From Lachnospiraceae bacterium UBA7589 (GTDB taxonomy: Bacteria > Bacillota > Clostridia > Lachnospirales > Lachnospiraceae), in contig DLKL01000050.1 in assembly GCA_002476495.1 (NCBI GenBank), forward strand, positions 1 to 6,490: DNA of 6,490 nt, read 5' to 3'. Under the pieces are notes generated by a model. That model did not search any database. It saw only the letters and a list, made by a program, of their open reading frames with translations, and was not told where the DNA came from. A program made the translations under genes and the position numbers. Every line of letters starts with the position of its first letter. The stretch's first letter is position 1. Of the stretch, positions 1 through 5,650 are shown in pieces.

Positions 1-20
1 TTTTAGGACAGCCTTTTTTT
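1..20 (-). terminator. Half of a probable intrinsic terminator, cut by the window edge
   Basis: Five bases past the last stop codon, the minus strand reads A7 then GGCTGTCC then TAAAA, and the window ends. On the plus strand this is TTTTA, GGACAGCC, T7: exactly the loop, descending arm and U-tract of a rho-independent terminator. If the missing side holds GGACAGCC followed by a T-run, it would be a two-way terminator ending this operon and a convergent neighbour. Only one arm is visible, so the pairing itself is not seen. Confidence 0.55.
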
Positions 21-25
21 GTCAA

Positions 26-925
26 CTATAATCTTGTTTTTTCTGCCGGTTGAACTGAATCATAGATACTACCTAATGTATCAAGGTCTTTATCATATTT
101 TTCCTTTAACCTGTCAATCTCTGTTTTATTGGATATGATTCTCTCCTCCGGCATTGTATAGTGCTTTCCTTCTCCCTCAAGGAATCTGAATATAACCATA
201 AACATAGCTTCATCCAAATCGGTAAAGAATTTGAAATTCATATCTGATATACAGGCTTCTATACTTTCATAGTTGCCGGGATTATTATCATCAAACATAT
301 GTACAAAGGTGTTTACACATATCTGCCTTTGTCTTGCAAAATCAGAAGAAATAGATTTTACCGGGCAAACCCTCAGATAAACCCTGAGCCAGGCTGTATT
401 TCCACGGCACCATTGTGCAGGAACAGCGTACTCCATATCCATATCCCTGATTTCTCTCTCCCATGCCACGGACACATAAGATGCTTCTATTATTCTGTCC
501 ATTTCCTCTTCTGAAAGATTCAGGTTATATTTTTTATTAAATTTCCCCAGTATTTTTTTTCTTTTAGGTACAGATTTAGTAAAACCGCTGCCAAAAATAT
601 CACTATCCTTTTCTCCGGCTGAAGCATTACCATATGTGCTTCTATCGTTTCTTTGAGCAGTACTTTTTGAATCACCTGTTAAAAAGCGGCCTACCGACTT
701 AACAATTTTAATAAATACAGCCGCACCGACAAATACAGGTAATAAGGAAAATATAAAAATTACCGTTCCCATGGCCAATGCAGGAGATATAAATGCTGAT
801 ATAAAGCTTATGGCAAAAAGACCTGTTATTATCTTCCATAGCTTTCCTTCAACCTTCTTGTATCTTTCAGGATTGTTTTTACCAAATCCAAAATACCATA
901 CAAGAAAAATAACTAATAATGGCAT
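26..925 (-). CDS. Membrane-anchored protein of unknown function
   Basis: I do not recognise this 299-residue protein. It opens with a short hydrophobic stretch (2-14, MPLLVIFLVWYFGFG), a basic stretch (16-28), then two clear membrane segments at about 29-50 and 53-77, so two or three transmembrane helices in all. A polar, Ser/Gly/Asn-rich linker (about 80-120) with a basic patch PKRKKILGKF leads to a soluble domain (about 130-299) containing SEEEMDRIIEAS, a Trp/Arg-rich stretch (AWERE, QWCRGNTAWLRVYLRV), four Cys (173, 187, 203, 224) and a charged C-terminal helix-like segment (about 262-284). By the positive-inside rule the large domain should be cytoplasmic; that is inference. The Cys residues are not paired in a zinc-binding spacing. 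ATG 925 is preceded by GGGGG with a seven-base spacer, 22 bases after yebC. It is the last gene before the putative terminator. Confidence 0.85.
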   Translation of the reverse strand: MPLLVIFLVWYFGFGKNNPERYKKVEGKLWKIITGLFAISFISAFISPALAMGTVIFIFSLLPVFVGAAVFIKIVKSVGRFLTGDSKSTAQRNDRSTYGNASAGEKDSDIFGSGFTKSVPKRKKILGKFNKKYNLNLSEEEMDRIIEASYVSVAWEREIRDMDMEYAVPAQWCRGNTAWLRVYLRVCPVKSISSDFARQRQICVNTFVHMFDDNNPGNYESIEACISDMNFKFFTDLDEAMFMVIFRFLEGEGKHYTMPEERIISNKTEIDRLKEKYDKDLDTLGSIYDSVQPAEKTRL

Positions 926-947
926 TAAACTTCCCCCATAGAATTAT

Positions 948-1676
948 TTATTCATCCCAGTTGTGATATACAGACTGAACATCATCATCCTCGTCCAGCA
1001 AATCAAGTATCCTGTTCATTTTTTTAATATCCTCCTCAGAGGTAAGTTCTACATAGTTCTGAGGAATCATAGTCACCTCTGCGGAAGCCATAGGAATATT
1101 CTCCTTCTCCAGGGTTTCTCTGACTGCTGAAAAATCATCCGGTGCAGTAACTATCTCAAAGCAGTCATCCTCCTCCTCAAAATCCTCAGCTCCTGCATCC
1201 AAAGCCATCATCATAAGCTCATCAGCATCCATTGTGCATTCCTCTTTATCGATGATAATCTGTCCCTTTTCATCAAACATATAAGACACACAACCCGGTG
1301 TTCCTACATTTCCGCCACCCTTTGTAAACGCATTTCTCACATTAGATGCAGTCCTGTTCTTATTATCTGTAAGTGCATTTACTATTATAGCTGTACCGTT
1401 TGGTCCATAGCCTTCATAAGCTATATTGACATAATTCACCGAACCTGCATCACCTGCAGCCTTCTTTATACCTCTATCAATAGTATCATTAGGCATATTA
1501 TTGGCCTTTGCCTTTGCGATAACGTCTCTAAGCTTGCTATTGTTGGCAGGGTCTGCTCCTCCTTCCTTAACGGCTACTGCTATTTCTCTTCCTATTATAG
1601 TGAAAATTTTACCCTTTGCAGCATCATTTTTTTCTTTCTTGTGTTTAATGTTTGCAAATTTTGAATGTCCTGACAT
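948..1676 (-). CDS. yebC: YebC/PmpR/TACO1-family protein
   Basis: A full-length (242 residues) member of the widespread YebC family, older annotations of which read 'probable transcriptional regulator'. The three-domain family pattern is intact: MSGHSKFANIKHKK (1-14) with the basic DAAKGKIFT region (18-26), then AYEGYGPNGTAIIV (86-99) and the N-x-RT...VRNAFTKGGGNVG stretch (107-125), then an acidic insert EDFEEEDD (164-171) and a C-terminal segment ending in acidic residues. Some bacterial members (PmpR) bind DNA; mitochondrial TACO1 is a translation activator, and recent work ties bacterial YebC proteins to relief of ribosome stalling at proline-rich stretches. Which applies here cannot be told from sequence. 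ATG 1676 has AAGGAG nine bases upstream, within the final codons of the CBS gene, leaving a gap of only six bases. It is probably co-translated with its neighbour. Confidence 0.96.
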   Translation of the reverse strand: MSGHSKFANIKHKKEKNDAAKGKIFTIIGREIAVAVKEGGADPANNSKLRDVIAKAKANNMPNDTIDRGIKKAAGDAGSVNYVNIAYEGYGPNGTAIIVNALTDNKNRTASNVRNAFTKGGGNVGTPGCVSYMFDEKGQIIIDKEECTMDADELMMMALDAGAEDFEEEDDCFEIVTAPDDFSAVRETLEKENIPMASAEVTMIPQNYVELTSEEDIKKMNRILDLLDEDDDVQSVYHNWDE

Positions 1677-1682
1677 ACTAAT

Positions 1683-2531
1683 TTACTCCTTATCCTCTTC
1701 ATCTTTATTGTCTTTATTTTTAATGATTCTCACCAGAGTTATCATTTTATCGCATAATTTTTCAGGCAAAAAATCGTATCCTCTGTAGGATATTTTTATA
1801 TTTTCATTTTCATCAGGCAGATGACCCAGCATATACAAAAGAAATCCATTAAGGGTTTCAAAATCCTCATCAGGAAAATCAATATCAAAGGTATCCTTCA
1901 GTTCTTCAAGAGAAGCCCCGCCGTTTACCAGATATTCATCCTCACCGACTTTTTTTATATCTGATTCCTCTACCTCATCATGCTCATCAAATATATTACC
2001 TACTATTTCTTCAATAATATCCTCCATGCACACCAGACCCTCTGTCTGACCATATTCATCCACCACAACAGACATATGTATCTTTTCAGATTGCATCTTC
2101 TTTAATAATTTGGAAATATTATAGGTTGGATGTATAAATATAGGTTTCTCGATTATATCTACAATTGCTGACTTTTGATTAACCAGATATGCTGATATTA
2201 AATCCTTTAGATGAATTACACCTACTATATTATCAATATCCTCTTCATAAACCGGGTATCTGGAAAAGCTGTTTTCCAGTGCAAATTTTAATGCTTCTTC
2301 CACATTAAGCGTGCTCTCCATACCTATAATTTTTTGCCTGTTAGTCATAATATCTCTGGCATTCTTGTCTCCCAGTTCAAAGATATTCGATATCATTTCA
2401 ACCTCATTGTCTTCAATAACTCCATGCTCATGGCCTTCTTCAACCATAGACAATATCTCTTCCTCGACTTTTTCCTCGTCTACCTTTTTGGAAAACAATT
2501 TCTTAAAATTACCGGGGCCATTTTGTGACAT
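1683..2531 (-). CDS. CorC/TlyC-type protein: paired CBS domains plus CorC_HlyC domain, soluble
   Basis: A 282-residue protein with the layout of E. coli CorC (292 residues): an N-terminal helical segment (1-60), a tandem CBS (Bateman) module (about 61-181) and a C-terminal transporter-associated CorC_HlyC domain (about 196-271). Recognisable pieces are ARDIMTNRQKIIGM, SFSRYPVYEEDIDNIVGVIH and VVVDEYGQTEGLVCMEDIIE with IVGNIFDEHDE. Relatives bind adenine nucleotides and are linked to Mg2+/Co2+ efflux or tolerance; the old hemolysin label is poorly founded. The membrane DUF21 domain common in larger family members is absent and no hydrophobic segment is present, so it should be cytosolic. The start is ATG 2531, with AAGGAG eight bases upstream; a TTG at 2558 in the same frame would overlap mazF and has no better site. 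The tail is strongly charged (NKDNKDEEDKE). Its last codons carry the ribosome site of yebC. Function beyond the family is unknown. Confidence 0.9.
   Translation of the reverse strand: MSQNGPGNFKKLFSKKVDEEKVEEEILSMVEEGHEHGVIEDNEVEMISNIFELGDKNARDIMTNRQKIIGMESTLNVEEALKFALENSFSRYPVYEEDIDNIVGVIHLKDLISAYLVNQKSAIVDIIEKPIFIHPTYNISKLLKKMQSEKIHMSVVVDEYGQTEGLVCMEDIIEEIVGNIFDEHDEVEESDIKKVGEDEYLVNGGASLEELKDTFDIDFPDEDFETLNGFLLYMLGHLPDENENIKISYRGYDFLPEKLCDKMITLVRIIKNKDNKDEEDKE
1686..1691 (-). promoter_or_regulatory. Ribosome binding site of yebC inside the end of the CBS gene
   Basis: AAGGAG forms the last two sense codons (Lys-Glu) before the TAA stop of the CBS gene and sits nine bases before the yebC ATG. 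Ribosomes finishing the first gene would clear this site, which fits translational coupling. Confidence 0.8.
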
Positions 2532-2539
2532 ATTATATT

Positions 2540-2545
2540 CTCCTT
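2540..2545 (-). promoter_or_regulatory. Ribosome binding site that fixes the CBS-gene start
   Basis: AAGGAG on the minus strand, eight bases before ATG 2531, within the 16-base gap after the mazF stop. It decides for ATG 2531 over the in-frame TTG at 2558. Confidence 0.85.
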
Positions 2546-2547
2546 TT

Positions 2548-2889
2548 TTATAACTCAAGGCTTATCCTCAAAGCTTCATTTACTCTGCTGATAATCCTGC
2601 TGTCAAGATGACATACCTTTTCCTTAAGTCTTTGTTTATCAATAGTTCTTACCTGCTCCAACAGTATAACAGAATCTTTGGCTATATCGCAATACCTGGA
2701 ATCCAATTCAACATGGGTAGGAAGCTTCGCCTTATGCAGCTGTGATGTTATCGCTGCAATTATTACTGTTGAGCTATGTTTGTTTCCTGCTTCGTTTTGT
2801 ATAATAAGTACCGGTCTTACACCACCCTGTTCTGAACCGATAACAGGTCTCAGGTCGGCATAATATATATCTCCTCTTCTAATTATCAA
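2548..2889 (-). CDS. mazF: MazF/EndoA-type mRNA endoribonuclease (toxin), TTG start
   Basis: Sequence-specific, ribosome-independent endoribonuclease of the MazF/PemK/EndoA family. Read from TTG 2889 the protein has 113 residues and begins MIIRRGDIYYADLRPVIGSE, aligning from residue 1 with B. subtilis EndoA (NdoA, 116 residues). The catalytic pair known in EndoA, Arg25 and Thr48, falls at exactly those numbers here (GGVRPVLIIQN and AAITSQ). Also present are KAKLPTHVEL, DSVILLEQVRTIDKQRL and a terminal LRISLEL. A longer frame from TTG 2943 would add 18 residues foreign to the family, and AGGAG ten bases before TTG 2889 supports the short form. The gene follows alr by 72 bases, too little for an antitoxin, and none is encoded on the other side. 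It ends 16 bases before the CBS gene. Catalytic activity is expected from the intact residues; the cut site cannot be read from sequence. Confidence 0.93.
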   Translation of the reverse strand: MIIRRGDIYYADLRPVIGSEQGGVRPVLIIQNEAGNKHSSTVIIAAITSQLHKAKLPTHVELDSRYCDIAKDSVILLEQVRTIDKQRLKEKVCHLDSRIISRVNEALRISLEL

Positions 2890-2899
2890 GATTTTCACA

Positions 2900-2904
2900 C
2901 TCCT
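2900..2904 (-). promoter_or_regulatory. Ribosome binding site for mazF
   Basis: AGGAG on the minus strand, ten bases before TTG 2889 and only one base before an in-frame GTG at 2898. The spacing excludes the GTG and fits, a little long, with the TTG. A non-ATG start with long spacing would keep toxin translation modest; that consequence is inference. Confidence 0.65.
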
Positions 2905-2961
2905 GTTGACTTTTTGACTAATGAAAGTATTTCCAACAATCAACGGGTGTATTCAATTAAT

Positions 2962-4131
2962 TTATAAAAGGTAATTAGCACTCACCGTATCTTTTCCGTT
3001 TTCATAATAAACCCTTGGCACACGCCTGCTTATATTACAGACAAGCTCATAATTAAAGCTCTCTGCCGGAGCGGCTACCTCCTCAACAGAAATACATTTG
3101 TCATTATCTCTGCCTATAAGTATAACCTCATCACGAAGAGCAACACCGGGTATATTGGTTACATCAATCATAAACTGGTCCATGCATACTCTTCCTATTA
3201 TAGGGGCATATTCTCCATGGATTATTACCCTTCCCTTATTCGAAAGTGCCCTTGGGTATCCGTCTGCATATCCGGCCGTTACTGTTGCAACCCTTGTTTC
3301 CTTGCAGGTTACATATGTCCATCCATAGCTTACCCCTACTCCCGCGGGCAGGGTTTTTATATGGGATACATGGGCTATAAGTGACATAACCGGCTTTATC
3401 ACCACAGATCTGTCTATTTCTTCCGATGGATACAGACCGTAGATTACAATTCCAAGGCGTACCATGTCAAAATCATCATCATTCATCTCCATGGTTCCTG
3501 CACTGTTGTCTATGTGCTTAAGCCTGAAAAATATTCCTCTGTCCTCAAGACTCTTTATAAAATACAGAAATTTCTTTTTCTGCTCATATGAATAATTTTT
3601 ATTTACCTCATCTGCCTTGGCATAATGTGTGAATATTCCTTCTATATCAAGTCCTTGCATATCCTTTAAGCGGGCTGCTTCTTCAATTCCCTCCCCGGTT
3701 ACCGGAAAGCCAATTCTTGACATTCCCGTATCAACCTTAATATGTACCTTAACCCGCTTCCCGGCTGAAATTGCCAGATCTGATAATCTTTTGCACTCAT
3801 TCACATCATATACAGCCTGTGTTATATCATATGCTATAAGCTTACTATAATCCTCCCTGTCTGTATATCCTATGATTAAAATGGGTGTTTGAATTCCTGC
3901 CTTTCTTAATTCAACCGCCTCATCTATGGTTGCAACTCCATGATAATCTGATAAATCTTCTATTCTTCTGGCAATTTCCACAGCCCCATGACCATAAGCA
4001 TCAGCCTTAATTATAGTCATTATCTTCATATCTTTCTTTCTGAGAGATTTCATTTTAGTAATGTTGTACCTTAAATTGTCTATATTGATTCTGGCATATA
4101 TTCTGTTATATCCGGCATTGCTAACTAACAT
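2962..4131 (-). CDS. alr: Alanine racemase (PLP-dependent)
   Basis: Interconverts L- and D-alanine, supplying D-Ala for the peptidoglycan stem peptide; cytosolic and usually a homodimer with pyridoxal phosphate. Starting at ATG 4131 the protein has 389 residues, normal for the family. The PLP lysine is K42 in IIKADAYGHGA, and the second catalytic base is Tyr269 in GVSYGWTY. Other family signatures are KVDTGMSRIGF, VRLGIVIYGLYPS, TAGYADGYPR, GRVCMDQ and the C-terminal ISRRVPRVY. A frame nine bases longer begins at GTG 4140, but that GTG is part of the Shine-Dalgarno sequence GGAAGGTGA, so ATG 4131 is the start. The gene overlaps nnr by 11 bases and is followed by mazF, recalling the alr-ndoAI-ndoA order of Bacillus subtilis but without the antitoxin gene. 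No features suggest a broken or specialised racemase. Confidence 0.97.
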   Translation of the reverse strand: MLVSNAGYNRIYARINIDNLRYNITKMKSLRKKDMKIMTIIKADAYGHGAVEIARRIEDLSDYHGVATIDEAVELRKAGIQTPILIIGYTDREDYSKLIAYDITQAVYDVNECKRLSDLAISAGKRVKVHIKVDTGMSRIGFPVTGEGIEEAARLKDMQGLDIEGIFTHYAKADEVNKNYSYEQKKKFLYFIKSLEDRGIFFRLKHIDNSAGTMEMNDDDFDMVRLGIVIYGLYPSEEIDRSVVIKPVMSLIAHVSHIKTLPAGVGVSYGWTYVTCKETRVATVTAGYADGYPRALSNKGRVIIHGEYAPIIGRVCMDQFMIDVTNIPGVALRDEVILIGRDNDKCISVEEVAAPAESFNYELVCNISRRVPRVYYENGKDTVSANYLL

Positions 4132-5632
4132 AATAATCACCTTCCAAAACTCTTGTAATACTTCTTACAATGTCGCTGGCTATCATGCTATATCTTCCCT
4201 TGCTGATAGCTGCTTCCTGACCTGCCATTCCATGCATATATACGCCTAGCTTTGCTGCCTCAAAGGGTTGCATATTCTGTCCGCAAAGACCTGCAATTAC
4301 ACCTGCCAGGACGTCTCCTGAGCCACCGGTTGCCATACCATTGTTACCTGTAATATTGATATATGCCTGCCTGCCACCATCTGATACAATTGTTCTTGAA
4401 TCCTTAAGAACCACAACCACATTATATTTTTTGGAAAAGCTTCGTGCAGTTTCATATTTATTTTCCTTAATATCTGCTACCTTCTTCCCTGCAAGTCTGG
4501 ACATTTCCATAAGATGAGGTGTAATTATTACCTTTCCCGGGGTTTCCAGAAGCCATTCAAGATGGTTTGCTACAATATTAAGTCCATCAGCATCAAGAAT
4601 TATTGTTTTATCAAACTTTCTAAGTACTCTCTCCACTATATATTCTGCATATGCACCTGTTCCAAGACCCGGACCAAGTACAATAACATCTGACCAGGCA
4701 TATGTTGCTTTCAAAGCTTCCCTTATGGAATCCCTGTTTTCTGCATCATAAGTAGTGAGCAATGCCTCAGGCAGCTTGGTCTGGATAATTTCCCTGTTTT
4801 CCTCTACTGTGCATATTCTTACCAGACCACATCCCATTCTGTATGCTGACTCAGCCGCAAACATAGGTGCACCAGCCATATTTTTACAACCGCCTATTAC
4901 ACTGATTTTACCATAACTTCCCTTGTGTGAATCTGACTTACGATATGGCAATAATTTATCAACATCCTCTTCATCGTATGTATAAAGTCTGGGTTCAACA
5001 AAATCAACAGAAGCCTTAGGAAATCCGATACCGGCAATTATCACCTTTCCGCTGTATTCATATCCTATACCCATTAACATTCCCAGCTTAATATGTTCAA
5101 AAGTAATCGTTGCATCAGCTCTTACGGCTGTCCCCAGAACAAAACCTGTATAAGAATCGATACCTGAAGGTATATCAATAGAAATTGTATATGCATCAAT
5201 ATCATTAATCATATTAATAGCTTCAGCCTGCTTTCCGGTTACTATCCTGTTAAGTCCAACTCCGAATATACCGTCAACCACCACGTCATAGCCATAATTA
5301 ACTATTTCGTCCACAAACTTAACACCCATTTTCTTTGCAATCATTCTCTGCTGTTCAAATGCTTCACTGACCTTCTTCAGACCATTTACCCAATATACCT
5401 CTACCTCAAAGCCATCGCTTTTCAGCATTCTTGCAACGGCAACTCCGTCACCACCGTTATTTCCGCTTTCCACAACTACCAATATCCTCGAGTTCGAGGA
5501 ATATTTTGATTTAATAAATTCATATATCTCAAGAGCGGCTCTCTCCATCAGAACCATCTGGGGTAAACCTATATTATTAACAGTATATTCATCTATGCGG
5601 GACATTTCCTCTCCGCTTACAATATATTTCAT
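4121..5632 (-). CDS. nnr: Bifunctional NAD(P)H-hydrate epimerase / ADP-dependent NAD(P)H-hydrate dehydratase
   Basis: A cytosolic metabolite-repair enzyme of 503 residues, the usual length for the fused form. The N-terminal YjeF_N domain (about 1-215) interconverts R- and S-NAD(P)HX. It shows ESGNNGGDGVAVARML (55-70), VVDGIFGVGLNR (118-129) and the active-site segment SIDIPSGID (151-159). The C-terminal ribokinase-like domain (about 225-500) dehydrates S-NAD(P)HX back to NAD(P)H, using ADP in family members. It shows SHKGSYGKISVIGG, VLGPGLGTG, ILDADGLN, ITPH and NGMATGGSGDVLAG, in which the GGSGD (436-440) carries the expected catalytic Asp440. ATG 5632 is preceded by AGAGGA with a seven-base spacer. 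The TAG stop lies inside the start region of alr, giving an 11-base overlap that suggests translational coupling. All key motifs are intact, so both activities are expected. Confidence 0.96.
   Translation of the reverse strand: MKYIVSGEEMSRIDEYTVNNIGLPQMVLMERAALEIYEFIKSKYSSNSRILVVVESGNNGGDGVAVARMLKSDGFEVEVYWVNGLKKVSEAFEQQRMIAKKMGVKFVDEIVNYGYDVVVDGIFGVGLNRIVTGKQAEAINMINDIDAYTISIDIPSGIDSYTGFVLGTAVRADATITFEHIKLGMLMGIGYEYSGKVIIAGIGFPKASVDFVEPRLYTYDEEDVDKLLPYRKSDSHKGSYGKISVIGGCKNMAGAPMFAAESAYRMGCGLVRICTVEENREIIQTKLPEALLTTYDAENRDSIREALKATYAWSDVIVLGPGLGTGAYAEYIVERVLRKFDKTIILDADGLNIVANHLEWLLETPGKVIITPHLMEMSRLAGKKVADIKENKYETARSFSKKYNVVVVLKDSRTIVSDGGRQAYINITGNNGMATGGSGDVLAGVIAGLCGQNMQPFEAAKLGVYMHGMAGQEAAISKGRYSMIASDIVRSITRVLEGDYYVS
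4137..4145 (-). promoter_or_regulatory. Ribosome binding site that fixes the alr start
   Basis: GGAAGGTGA on the minus strand contains AAGGTGA, an extended match to the 16S 3' end, five bases before ATG 4131. It lies inside the last codons of nnr. It rules out the GTG at 4140, which is embedded in the site itself. Confidence 0.85.
5481..5505 (-). repeat. Inverted repeat within nnr
   Basis: Arms AATATCCTCG and CGAGG-A-ATATT flank a four-base loop, giving a ten-pair stem with a single bulged A. It codes for a Ser/Asn/Arg linker (about residues 45-50) just ahead of the first strand of the epimerase domain, about 130 bases into the gene. There is no T-tract after it on the minus strand, so it does not look like a terminator. 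It may be chance. Confidence 0.5.
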
Positions 5633-5650
5633 AATAAAATCCTCTGTTCA

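Noticed and set aside
20..25. TTGACA on the minus strand, a perfect -35 hexamer just after the last gene
   Set aside because: It runs straight into the A-tract and arm of the probable terminator, and any -10 box would fall at or beyond the window edge, so a promoter cannot be supported.
1683..2531. Hemolysin function for the CBS/CorC protein
   Set aside because: The name is inherited from TlyC/HlyC annotations. The protein has no secretion signal or membrane segment, and the family is better linked to divalent cation handling.
2532..2558. A longer CBS protein from TTG 2558
   Set aside because: It would overlap the end of mazF, and the Shine-Dalgarno sequence AAGGAG lies within the extension, placed for ATG 2531.
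2890..2943. An 18-residue N-terminal extension of MazF from TTG 2943
   Set aside because: It is unlike the family, has no ribosome site, and would shift the catalytic residues from their standard positions.
2890..2961. Possible promoter or terminator in the alr-mazF gap
   Set aside because: TTGAAT with a 17-base spacer leads only to GAAATA, a poor -10. A GTTGA/TCAAC pair has five base pairs and a loop of about 30 bases with no T-tract. Neither is convincing.
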